Shown in pieces: positions 51,152-60,931 of a stretch of 64,000 nt of DNA. Origin of the DNA: Deltaproteobacteria bacterium (GTDB lineage: Bacteria; Myxococcota_A; Polyangia; Polyangiales; Ga0077539); contig JADJAE010000003.1 of assembly GCA_016704445.1 (NCBI GenBank), positions 153,292-217,291 of the forward strand. The letters are read 5' to 3'. A program made the position numbers and the translations under genes. Numbering within the stretch: position 1 is the stretch's first letter; every line of letters starts with the position of its first letter. The notes below the pieces were generated by a model. It was given only the letters and a program-made list of their open reading frames with translations, had not been told where the DNA came from and did no database searches.

Positions 51152-53179
51152 TCAACGCCGGCGGCCGGTGTCCTTCGCGGGCGCGGGCTTGTGGTCGGCG
51201 AGGTCGGCCGCGGTCTGGCGCATCGACACGTGCGAGAGCGCCTCCGCGAGCTGGCCGGAGATGTACGTCGCCGCGTCGAGCTCATCGGCCTCGAAGGCCG
51301 GTGAACCCGGGAGACGAGCCACCTGCACCAGCGCGAAGAGCCGGTCGTGGAAGAGCGCCGGGACGTACATCGCCGGGCCGCCCTCGCAGCCCTCGTCGGC
51401 GCGGTCGTCGCCCTTCGCTGCGACGAGGTTCACGCCCCGCTTGGAGCGCGTGGCGACCCCGTAGGAGCCGGCCTTCGCGCGAACCCGCTGATCCATCCGA
51501 CCGGTGTTCGCCTCGCCCTGAACCACGAACTCGTCGCGGTTGATGTCGTAGCTGAACACGAGCACCGCGTCGCAGCGGAGGTTCTGCGTGAGCACGCCGG
51601 CGACGCAGGCGCAGGCCTCCGGCGCGCTGTGCTGAAACGACAGCTCCATCACCGAGTCGAACAGGTCGCTGAGCAGATCGGGACCGCGACGGCCGCCCGT
51701 GAAGCGCTTGCGATCGTCGGCCACCACCGGGGCCTCGACCGCCGCTGCGGCGACCGCCGGCGTCGGATCGACCTTCGGGAGCGAGGGCTGCGACTCGCGA
51801 CGGCCGCGACGCTTCTTGCGACGCCCGCCGGACTCGCCACCGGTCGACTCGCTGGCAGCGGCTTCGTGCTCCCCAGAAGAATCGATCTCGGGGAGGCGCT
51901 GACCTCGGCGATGGGACCACGGGACCGGGGCGCCCTCCGTGACCCTCGCCCGTGGACGCAGCCGCCAACGGGTCGGTGGACGGGGGCCTCGACCGCAGCC
52001 ACGGCGGGGACGGGCGCGGTCACCGGGGCCGCGGGGGCGACCGGGGGCAGCGCTGGCCGCACCTGCAGCTCCGGGACGTCACTGCGCCAGTCCTTCCAAC
52101 GGAGCACCACCAGCGGCGACTCGGACGGCCGATGCGAAAACACGTGGTCGAACACCGCGACGGTGACGTAGCGACCGCGGGGCCGCGTCGCGAGCGAGCG
52201 CTTGAGCGTCGTGAGAGAGTGACGTGCGAGCGCCTCGGCCTGGGCGAGGGACGTGCCCGACGCCACCGTGAACACCCGCTCGCGATAGGTGAGCGGGTTC
52301 GTCGCGCTCGGGTCTTGATCGCGCTCGAAGAGCAGCGTGGAGGAGACCAGCGCGGCTTCGTGACTACCGTTGGCCGTGGGATGCTCGACGACCTCATGGA
52401 TCACAGCGGGAGCCGGAGAGGGCTCGGGCGCCGGGGTCGGGGTCGGCGCAACGAAGATGGGCAGGTCGACGACGGTCGGCCCAGGTCGAGCGGCGGCGAC
52501 CTCGGTCGGCGCCGCGGGCGCGGCGGCCGGCAGGCCGCTCGACGACGGGCCTCTCGGCGACGGAGGCGGCGGGAGGCGTGAGCTCGACGGGCTCTGCGAC
52601 GACGGGAGGAGGCGGAGGCTCCGCGGGTCGCTCAGGCACGATGGCGGGTGCCGGTGGCTCAGCGGACTTCTCGGCGACGACGGCCGGGACGGACGAGGTG
52701 ACCACCGTACCTGACAGCGCGGAGGGGACGTCGATGTCCGGCACCGGGTCCGCGGCGAAGGCAGGCGTCGGAGGGGTGCTGCTCCGCGGAGGCATTGCCA
52801 CGGAGGTGCCGGGCGGCGGGGCCACGGAGAAGGATCCTGCGCTGCTGGCCGGGGCGGGGCGGGACGGGCGACCGCTCGCCGCCGGGGGAATGGTCACGCC
52901 GCGGAGCACCGGGGCCGTTGCGTCGGTGCCGGGCGCCGCAGTGCCGGGCGCGTCGCCCGAGGGGACGAGGGACGCGCGGTAGGGCCGCACCGTGTAGCGC
53001 TCGTTGGCCTCGAGGTCGTTGACGCGCACGACGCCCTCGTTCTCGAACTCGCAGCGAAACTTCCGGATCGAGACACCACCTCGGGCGCTACTCAGCGCGC
53101 CAGCCCAGGAGTCTGATTCGACGGTCACTGTGGCGGCGGTGCCGCCGGATGGCGCGGGGAGCTCGACGACCCATCGCAT
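51152..53179 (-). CDS. Cytoplasmic protein with N-terminal unknown domain and C-terminal GAF domain (two frameshifts near 52510 and 51950)
   Basis: ATG at 53179 gives MRWVVELPAPSGGTAATVTV and a compact domain of about 75 residues (IRKFRCEFENEGVVRVNDLE, ANERYTVRPYRAS) not recognised. A long Pro/Ala/Val linker spans the first break. The second frame carries EAALVSSTLLFERDQDPSAT, ERVFTVASGTSLAQAEALAR and RYVTVAVFDHVFSHRPSESP. After another break a basic linker (GGRRKKRRGRRESQPSLP) leads to the GAF-type domain (about 485-665): LSDLFDSVMELSFQHSAPEA, LRCDAVLVFSYDINRDEFVV, AMYVPALFHDRLFALVQVAR, ISGQLAEALSHVSMR. GAF domains bind small ligands. The three parts share strand, order and linker style, so a single gene is likely, but they could be two. 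Confidence 0.65.
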
Positions 53180-53266
53180 GGTGGAATTGGCCTTCCGGAC
53201 AGCTGTTTGCGGGGAGTAACAGAACGCCGCTCGCCGCGTCAAGGCAGAGCACAGTACCCTGCGCGC

Positions 53267-53926
53267 GTGCGGATCGCGCTGGTCAGTCAAGCACAGCCCG
53301 CGGAGGCGTTGGAGATTCTTCGCGACCTCGGTTGTCGTCCCGTGGAGCACGGCCCGACCGATGATCCCGTCGAGATCGCGCACGACGGCGACGCCGTGCT
53401 GGTCGAGTGCGGCGCGGACGTCGACCCGATGCGCGCCCTGCTCTTCCGGCTGCGTCGCGCAGGCGCGGCCTCGGTGCTGCTCGCCGTTCGCAGCGAGCAG
53501 GTGCTGCGGGTCGACCCCGGCTGGCCCTTCGACGACCTCACCCTGCAGCCGTACGTCCCGCCGGAGCTGTACCTCCGTCTGCGGGTGTTGGAGTGGCGTC
53601 GGCGCGACGCTCCCAACGACCTGCGCATCGAGGTGGGGGCGATGAGCGTCGACCTCGGCGCGCGCGCGGTCGACCTCGGCGGCGACCGGGTCCCGCTCTC
53701 GCCGCAGGAGTTCGCCCTGCTCGCGTACCTCACGCGCTTCCGCGGGAGGGCGGTCTCGCGCGAGGTGCTCCTGCGCGACGTCTGGGGCCTCCGCTCGGTC
53801 GAGACCCGTACCGTCGACGTCCACATCCGTAAGCTGCGGCAGAAGCTCGGCGAGGCCGTCAACATCGACACCGTGCGTGGCGTGGGCTACCGCCTCGATG
53901 CCATGGACAAGGACCCCCGGCGATGA
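53267..53926 (+). CDS. OmpR/PhoB-type regulator with degenerate receiver domain
   Basis: The 219-residue product starts at GTG 53267. The C-terminal winged helix (about 120-212) is clear: VPLSPQEFALLAYLTRFRGR, AVSREVLLRDVWGLRSVETR, TVDVHIRKLRQKLGEAVNID and TVRGVGYRL. The N-terminal half keeps the receiver length and hydrophobic strands but lost the chemistry: the acidic pair is SQ (ALVSQAQP), the phospho-acceptor position is Glu47 in DAVLVECGADVDP, and the Lys position is replaced in LTLQPYVPPEL. It should bind DNA without being phosphorylated. It overlaps pdxA by four bases (ATGA) and may thus be co-transcribed with it; its targets are unknown. Confidence 0.85.
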   Translation: MRIALVSQAQPAEALEILRDLGCRPVEHGPTDDPVEIAHDGDAVLVECGADVDPMRALLFRLRRAGAASVLLAVRSEQVLRVDPGWPFDDLTLQPYVPPELYLRLRVLEWRRRDAPNDLRIEVGAMSVDLGARAVDLGGDRVPLSPQEFALLAYLTRFRGRAVSREVLLRDVWGLRSVETRTVDVHIRKLRQKLGEAVNIDTVRGVGYRLDAMDKDPRR

Positions 53927-54907
53927 GCCCGATCACCCTGAGCGTCTCCGTCGGCTGCCCCTGCGGCATCGGCCCCGAGGTGACCGCGGCGGCCCTCGGC
54001 GCGGCCTCTGAGCGACACCCCGACGTGGTCTTCGTGGTGCACGGTGATGCGGGCGCCGTGGCCGACGCGGGGACGCTCCGCGGCGTGCGCTGGGAGGCGC
54101 TCCCCCGCCGGTGACCTCGTGCCGACCTCTCGGCTCTCGGTGGACGATCGTCGGCCCGGCCCACCTCCTCCTTGCCCGCGGGGCGGGCGCAGCTCGTCGC
54201 CCTCGACGCGCCGCTCGACCCGGTGCTCGCGGGCGCGGCCGACGCCCTGGTCACCGGGCCCATCGACAAGGCCGCGGTCACCCGCGCCGGACGCCCTTCC
54301 TCGGCACACCGAGCACCTCGCGGCGCGCTGCGGCGTGGCGCGGGTGGTGATGATGTTCGCCGGTCCGCGCCTGCGCACGTCGCTGGTCACCACGCACCGT
54401 CCCATCGCGCGCCTGCCTGCCGAGCTCACCCGCGAGGCCGTCATGGAGACCGTGCTCATCACCGCCCACGCCCTGATGGCCTCCTTCGGCATCCCGTCGC
54501 CGCGCGTCGTGGTCTGCGGGCTCAATCCTCACGCCGGGGAGCACGGGCTCATCGGGCGCGAGGAACTCGACGTCATCGCCCCCGCGATCGAGGCCGCCCG
54601 TGCCGCCCTCGGCGACGGTGTGGAACTTGTCGGGCCCATGGGCGCTGAGTCTGCCTACCGCAACGCGAAGGACGGCCGCTTCGACGCCGTGGTGGCGATG
54701 TTCCACGACCAGGCCACCATCGCCTCGAAGCTGCTGGATTTCGGCGACGCGGTGAACGTCACGCTGGGCCTGCCGATCATCCGTACCAGCGTCGACCATG
54801 GCACCGGCGCCGACATCGCGGGCCGCGGGGTCGCCGACGCCGGCGGCATGACCGCGGCGATCGAGCTGGCGATCGCGCTCGCCCGCCGGCGATCCCCGCG
54901 GGGCTGA
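53923..54907 (+). CDS. pdxA: 4-hydroxythreonine-4-phosphate dehydrogenase (three or more frameshifts, 54110-54300)
   Basis: Cytoplasmic NAD-dependent dehydrogenase of pyridoxal 5'-phosphate synthesis. The N-terminus TLSVSVGCPCGIGPEVTAAA corresponds to the GDPxGIGPE motif, here with SVGCPCG. After breaks between 54110 and 54300 the frame runs through ALVTGPIDKAAVTRAG, HTEHLAARCGVARVVMMFAG (metal and substrate His), GLNPHAGEHGLIGREELDVI, VVAMFHDQATIASKLLDFGD (active-site HDQ) and LPIIRTSVDHGTGADIAGRG. Restored length is about 328, as expected. Several indels within 200 bases in an otherwise perfect housekeeping gene point to sequence error. GTP-style paralogues (PdxA2) exist, but nothing here favours one. 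Confidence 0.9.
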
Positions 54908-54915
54908 GCGCGGCC

Positions 54916-57362
54916 ATGGCGTCGATCACCGTCCGCGGGGCGCGCACGCACAACCTCCAGAACATTACGGTGGAGATCCCGCGCGACGCGCTGGTGGTCA
55001 TCACGGGGCCGTCGGGCTCGGGCAAGAGCTCCCTGGCATTCTCCACGCTCCACGCCGAGGGGCAGCGCCGGTACATCGAGGCCCTCGGGGTCGCCGCACG
55101 CCGGTCCGTGGGGCGCCTCCCGCGGCCGCCGGTCGACGCCATCGACGGCCTCACGCCCACCGTCGCCGTGGCCCAGGCGCCTCCTCCCGCCACCGCCCGC
55201 GCCACCGTGGGGACCATCACGGAGATCGACGACCACCTCCGGCTCCTGATGGCGCGCATGGGGAGGGCCCTCTGCCCCAACTGCGGCGCGGAGGTGCGCG
55301 CGACCCACCCCGCGGAGATCGTCGCCGAGGTGATGGCCCTGGGGGAGGGGAGGCGCCTGAGCGTCCACGCCCCGGTCGTACGCGGCGTGTCGGGTGATCA
55401 CCGCGCGTCGTGGCTCGCGTGGCGCAAGGAGGGCTTCGTGCGCGCCCGGGTCGACGGCGTCGACCACGACCTCGGCGACGACGTGACGCTCGACCCGGCG
55501 CGGCCGCACGACATCGACCTGGTCATCGACCGCGTGGTCGTGAAGGACGGGGCGCGCGGCCGTATCCAGGAGGCGGTCGAGCTCGCGATGCGCTGGGACG
55601 AGCTCCCGCCCGAGTCGCGGGAGTGGGTGCTGCTCGGCGACGACGACTCGCCGGGCCTGCTCGACGCGTCCGCGCGGACGGCGGCCGCGAAGGCCCGGGA
55701 CGACGCCGACGAGGCCGTGGCCGACCTGCGCTGGGAGGAGACCGTGCCCTGCCGGCGGTGCAGCGGGCAGCGGCTGCGACCCGAGGCGCTGGCCTTCTCC
55801 ATCGACGGGCGCTCCATCGCCGCGATCGCCGCGCTGTCCGTGGGTTCGTTGGAGGAGTTCCTCCGGGGCCTGACCTTCACCGGGGCGCTGGCGCCTGTCG
55901 CCGACGCGCTGCGTGTCGAGGCGCTCGGCCGGCTCGGGTACCTCGAACGCGCGGGCCTCGACTACCTGTCCCTCGACCGCCCGGCGCGCACGCTCTCCCA
56001 CGGGGAGTTCCAGCGCGCGCGGCTGGCGGCGCAGCTCGGCGGCGGCCTGAGCGGGGTGACGTACATCCTCGACGAGCCCACCCTCGGGCTGCACCCGCGC
56101 GACGGCGATCGGCTGATGACGGCGATCCGAGACCTCCTCGCGCGCGGCAACGCCGTGGTGCTCGTCGAGCACGACCTCGACGTGATCGCGGCCTCGACCA
56201 CGTCATCGACCTCGGACCGGGCGCCGGGGCGCGCGGCGGGCGCGTGGTCGCCGAAGGGGCGCCGGATACCCTCCCGGGGAATCCCGCGAGCGTGACGGGC
56301 CCGTGGATGACCGCCGCCACCCGCCCGCTGCGACCTCGCCCGCCCCACGCGCCCTCCGGAGCGATGACCCTCCGCGGGGCCTCGCTGCACACGCTGAAGG
56401 ACGTCACGGTCGAGATCCCGCTGGGGTGTCTCACGGTCGTGACGGGGGTGTCCGGGAGCGGAAAGAGTTCAATGATCCTGGGCACCCTGGCCCCATGGCT
56501 GCGATCGAAGGTTGATGGGACGCCGCCCCCCACGGTGCCCCTCCGAGCCCTCGAGGGGAGCGCTGCCGTAGAGCGTGTGGTCATCGTCGATGCTCGCCCG
56601 CTCGGTCGAACCCCGCGCTCGGTGCCCGCGTCGGCAGTGGGGCTCATGGGCGAGCTCCGAGCCCTCTTCGCGGCGATGCCCGAGGCGAAGGCCCGCGGGT
56701 TCAACGCCGCGCGCTTCAGCTTCAACCTGAAGGGCGGGCGCTGCGAGCGGTGCCAGGGCGCCGGGGTGATCCGCGTGGGGATGGACTTCCTCCCCGACGT
56801 GTCGCTGCCCTGCGATCTCTGCGACGGCGCACGCTACGAGCCCGAGACCCTCCAGGTGAAGTTCCGGGGCTGGTCCATCGCGGACGTGCTCGGGATGACC
56901 GTCGACGAAGCCATCCCGGTGCTGGAGGCGATCCCAAAGCTGCGCGACCCGCTGCTGGGGCTGCGCAACGTGGGCCTCGGGTACCTGCGCCTCGGGCAGC
57001 CCGTGACCACCCTCTCGGGCGGCGAGGCGCAGCGGGTGCGCCTGGCGACGGAGCTGTCCCGGCGCGGTCGGCTGCGCACCGTGTACCTGCTCGACGAGCC
57101 CACCGCCGGGCTCCACGCGAGCGACGTCGACGTGCTGCTCGCCCTGCTGGAGGGCCTCGTCGCGGATGGCAACACCGTGGTCTGCGTGGAGCACCACCTG
57201 GACGTGATCGCCCGCGCCGACCACGTCATCGAGCTCGGGCCCGGCGGCGGCGACGCGGGCGGGAGGGTGGTGGCCGCGGCGACCCCCGCGGCGCTCGCGG
57301 CGATGGACACCCCGACGGCGCCCTTCCTCGCGCGGCGCATGGGGATCGCGCGCGGCGCTTGA
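54916..57362 (+). CDS. UvrA-family excinuclease paralogue (one frameshift near 56195)
   Basis: ABC-type ATPase of the UvrA family, which recognises damaged DNA. Two ABC halves are seen. First: MASITVRGARTHNLQNITVE, P-loop GPSGSGKSS, zinc-type Cys pairs ALCPNCGAEV and CRRCSGQRL, signature LSHGEFQRARLAAQL and VTYILDEPTLGLHPRD. Second: MTLRGASLHTLKDVTVEIPL, P-loop GVSGSGKSS, GGRCERCQGAGVIRVGMDFL, CDLCDG, TLSGGEAQRVRLATEL and YLLDEPTAGLHASD. One missing G in TCGACCACG joins the frames. At about 815 residues it is shorter than housekeeping UvrA (about 940), and its first signature has His instead of Gly. A secondary UvrA (UvrA2/drug-resistance type) is more likely than the main one. uvrB is not present. 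Confidence 0.88.
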
Positions 57363-57399
57363 CCCCGTGCGCCTCGTGTCGGTAGACCCTCGTTCCATC

Positions 57400-57809
57400 A
57401 TGACGGACCGGAAGGCGCGGATTCTCGTAGCGAAGCCAGGGCTCGACGGTCACGACCGGGGCGCGAAGGTCGTCGCGCGGCGCTGCGCGACGCGGGCTTC
57501 GAGGTGATCTACACGGGCCTGCACCAGACACCCGAGATGATCGCCGCGGCCGCCGTGCAGGAAGACGTCGACGCGGTCGGGCTGTCGATCATGTCTGGCG
57601 CCCACAACACGCTCTTCCCTGCGGTCATCACGGCCTTGCGAGGGCGTGGCGCCGACGACATCCAGGTCTTCGGCGGCGGGATCATCCCCGACGAGGACTT
57701 CGAGCGCCTCGCGAAGGCCGGCGTGTCGAAGGTCTTCACGCCGGGCGCCACGCTGAGCGAAATCGTCGCCTGGGTCCACGACTCGGTGAAGCCCCGCAAC
57801 GCGGCCTGA
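57400..57809 (+). CDS. Cobalamin-binding small subunit of a methylmalonyl-CoA mutase-type enzyme (one frameshift near 57480)
   Basis: ATG at 57400 opens MTDRKARILVAKPGLDGHDR then GAKVV, containing the D-x-H-x-x-G cobalamin-binding motif (DGHDRG) whose His ligates cobalt. One missing G (CGGCGCTG for CGGGCGCTG) breaks the frame; the rest reads ALRDAGFEVIYTGLHQTPEM, VDAVGLSIMSGAHNTLFPAV and DDIQVFGGGIIPDEDFERLA, the SxL and GG loops that hold the lower ligand tail. At about 136 residues it is a stand-alone B12-binding subunit, as in two-subunit methylmalonyl-, isobutyryl- or ethylmalonyl-CoA mutases. The large subunit is not in the window. An acyl-CoA dehydrogenase follows, in keeping with branched-chain or propionyl-CoA metabolism. 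Confidence 0.92.
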
Positions 57810-57898
57810 GCCTGCCGATCGGCCCGCGCGCCCGCGCGAAGCATCCCATCACGGACACAGTCATCCCCACGAACCTCGTCGTTCGGAGAGAAGCACCC

Positions 57899-59042
57899 AT
57901 GAACTTCGACCTTCCAGAGAGCCATCGCGAGATCCAGCGCAGCGTCCGTGACTTCTGCGTCCGGCACGTCGCCCCGAACGCCCGTCGCTGGGACGAAGAA
58001 GAGCGCTTCCCCGCCGAACTGGTCCCCCACCTCGCCGAGCTGGGGCTCCTGGGCATCCGCATCCCGGAGGCCTACGGCGGCAGCGGGCTCGACACCCTGG
58101 CCTACGCGGTGATCGTCGAGGAGATCGCGAAGTTCGACGGCTCGCTCGCGCTCACCATCGCGTCGCACAACGGCCTCGGCACGGGGCACATCCTCGCGCT
58201 TCGGCAGCGACGCGCAGAAGAAGAAGTACTTGCCGAAGGCCGCCGCGGGCGAGTGGCTCGCGGCCTGGGCGCTCACCGAGCCGGGCTCGGGCACCGACGC
58301 GGCGGGCATGCGCACCACCGCGGTGCGCCAGGGGGACGGCTGGGTGCTCAACGGCACCAAGATGTTCATCACCCAGGGCTCCGTCGGGGGCTTCTGCGTG
58401 GTGCTCGCGTCGACCGATGCGTCGCGCAAGCAGAAGGGCATCACGGCCTTCGTGGTCGAGCACGGGACGCCGGGCTTCCGCGCGAGCCGCCACATCGAGA
58501 AGATGGGGATGCGCTCGAGCGACACGGTCGAGCTCACCTTCGAGGACTGCTACGTCTCCGACGAGCAGCGGGTCGGCGAGCTCAACCACGGCTTCCTCGA
58601 CACGCTCGCCATCCTCGACCGCGGCCGCGTCTCCATCGGCGCGCTCGCCCTCGGGCTGGGCGAAGGGGCCCTCGAGGCCGGCGTGAAGTACGCGAAGGAC
58701 CGTCAGCAGTTCGGCAAGCCCATCGCAGACTTCCAGGCGATCCAGTGGATGATCGCGGACTCCCGCACCGAGCTCGACGCCGCGCGCCTGCTCGTCTATC
58801 GGGCCGCGGTGATGGCCGACCGCGACGCGCGGTACTCCCTCGAGGCCTCGACGGCCAAGCTCTTCGCGAGCGAGGTCGGCAGCCGCGTGTGCAACCGCTC
58901 GCTCCAGATCCACGGCGGCTACGGGTACACCCGGGAGTTCCCGGTCGAGCGCCACCTCCGCGACGCCAAGCTCTGCGAGATCGGCGAGGGCACCAGCGAG
59001 GTGCAGCGCATGATCATCGCCCGCCACGTCCTCGCGGGCTGA
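57899..59042 (+). CDS. Acyl-CoA dehydrogenase (one frameshift near 58195-58205)
   Basis: FAD-dependent cytoplasmic enzyme that introduces the alpha-beta double bond in acyl-CoA. MNFDLPESHREIQRSVRDFC starts the helical N-domain; IPEAYGGSGLDTLAYAVIVE and SLALTIASHNGLGTGHILAL follow. A break before GSDAQKKKYLPKAAAGEWLA is repaired by about two bases. FAD-contact motifs are AWALTEPGSGTDAAGMRTTA and NGTKMFITQGSVGGF. The C-domain has GRVSIGALALGLGEGALEAG, RQQFGKPIADFQAIQWMIAD, QIHGGYGYTREFPVERHLRD and CEIGEGTSEVQRMIIARHVL with the catalytic Glu of the short-chain type. Restored length is about 381, normal. Likely butyryl/isobutyryl-type by motif; exact substrate unknown. Confidence 0.93.
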
Positions 59043-59102
59043 GCTCCCTTCCCATCTAATCCCGTCAATTCCTCGCCCCGCCTTCGGTAGACTGCGGCCC
59101 TC

Positions 59103-60928
59103 ATGCAGGGCCACCGGTTCATCGCGGCCGTCTTCCTCCTCACGCTCGCCGCCCTCGGCGCCGTGCTCCCGCTCGGGGCGCCGGGCCTCGCCGTGCTCGG
59201 CGCGCTCGCGCTCGCGGTGCTCGTCTACGCCGTGCTGGGCGAGCGCAACCTCGCCGCCGTCGGGTCCGTCTCGCAGCGCGCCACCCTCGCGGGCACCATC
59301 GCCCGCCGCGCGCTCGCCGCCACCGACGAGCAACGCGCGGGCATCGCGAGCATGGAGGAAGACACCCGCGACGCCGTGCAGCGCCTCACCGGCGCGTCCG
59401 CGGGCCAGTCCGCCCGCCACGCCCTCGACGCGCTCCCCTGGGTCCTCGTCCTCGGCCTGCCCCAGTCGGGCAAGAGCAGCATGCTGGCCTCCTCGGGCCA
59501 GGCCTTCGCCTACGCCACGCCCTCCGGCGGCGCCCGCGGCGCCCGCAACTGTCGCTGGTGGATCACCCAGCAGTGCGCCTGGATCGACACCGGCGGCAGC
59601 TACATCCTCGGTGAGTCGGCGCTGCCCGAGTGGCTCACGCTCCTGCGCAACCTCGCGACGCTCCGCCCCGCGCAGCCCCTGCACGCGGTGGTCATCACGA
59701 TGGCGGCCGACTCCATCCCGACGGCGCGTCCTGAAGACGTCGACGCGGCCGCGAAGCGGGTGCGAGAGCGCCTCGACGAGGCCCTCGGCTACCTCGGCAT
59801 CGACGTGCCCGTGTACCTGATGGTCACCCGGGCCGACCGCTGCCGGGCTTCCATGACTTCTTCGCCGACCTGCGCGAGGCCGAGCGGGGCAGATCTGGGG
59901 CAGCACCTGGAAGGCCGACGACCCCGCGCCCATCACCGAACGCGTCACCCGCGGCTTCGACGAGCTGCTCCACACCCTGGTGCACCGATCGCTGCGGCGC
60001 ATGGGCGGTCGCGAGCCGGCGGACGCGCGGGTCACCAACTACCAGTTCCCGCAGTGGTTCGCGGCGCTCCGACCCAACCTCGTGCGCTTCGCCGCGACGC
60101 TCTTCGCGTCCAACACCTTCCAAGGGCGCGTGAGCGCGCGCGGGGTCTATTTCTCCAGCGCCGCGGAGTCGATGGGCCGCACCGGCGCCGGCCTCGCGCC
60201 GACCGGGCCCGCGGGCACTTCCTCCGCGACTGGATCTCCCACGTCGTCGTCCCCGACCATGAGCTTGCCGGCCCGAGCGCCACCGAGGTGCACCGTCGCA
60301 AGGGCCGGCGCAACGCCGTCGCCGCGCTCCTCCTCTCCGCCGCGGTGCTGGTCGCGTCGCTCGGCACCTGGGCATGGAACGAGAACCACGACGCCCTCCA
60401 GCGCTTCGACCGCTCCTTCACGGCGAGCGTCAACGGCCGCGCCCCGGTCGCGCTGGCGACCCTCGACCCGCTGCGCGCCGACGTCGAGCGGCTGCTCGCG
60501 CTCGCCCGCGACGACGCCCCACCCTCTACGCGCTTCGGCATGGGGGTCGCAGACCAGGTGGCCCCGCGCGCGTCGCTGGCGTTCGCGAAGCTCGTCGCCC
60601 GCGACGTCGTCGCGCCCGTCGTCGCCCGCCTGCAGCGCGAGCTCGTCGCGCTCCGCGATCGGTACGCGGGCAGCGCCGCGGCGCCCTCTCCCGCCGACCG
60701 TGTGCGCGCCCAGGAGAAGCTCCGGTTGTACCGCCTGCTCACCGCGCCCCGCGTCGCCGACGACCCGCAGCCCGCCGACCCGGCGCAGCTCGATTGGCTC
60801 ACGGCGAGCAGGCGGTGCGCGCGCGGCAGCTGCGGCTGTACGGAGAGGTGCTCGCGGTCGACCCGAGCGTCGGGGTGAGCCGCGACCTGGCGCTGGTGCA
60901 GGGCGTGCTGTCGGTGCTCGCGCGCTAG
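59103..60928 (+). CDS. TssM/IcmF-like inner-membrane protein, short form (three frameshifts)
   Basis: Resembles the N-terminal half of TssM/IcmF, the inner-membrane ring protein of type VI secretion. Two hydrophobic segments open it (FIAAVFLLTLAALGAVLPLG, LAVLGALALAVLVYAVL). The cytoplasmic GTPase-like domain has Walker A LVLGLPQSGKSSMLASSG, then CRWWITQQCAWIDTGGSYIL (the DTAGRY-type motif of IcmF) and VPVYLMVTRADR. After breaks near 59840 and 60215, frames carry FHDFFADLREAERGQIWGST, LHTLVHRSLRRMG, FPQWFAALRPNLVRFAATLF and a third membrane helix AVAALLLSAAVLVASLGTWA; a last break near 60800 precedes RARQLRLYGEVLAVDPSVGV. At about 608 residues it is half of TssM (about 1,150-1,200), and no other secretion gene is adjacent. 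Confidence 0.75.
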
Positions 60929-60931
60929 CGA

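Noticed and set aside
59103..60928. Complete type VI secretion locus
   Set aside because: Only one TssM-like gene is present; neighbours are an acyl-CoA dehydrogenase, a Cys-rich lipoprotein and pbpC.
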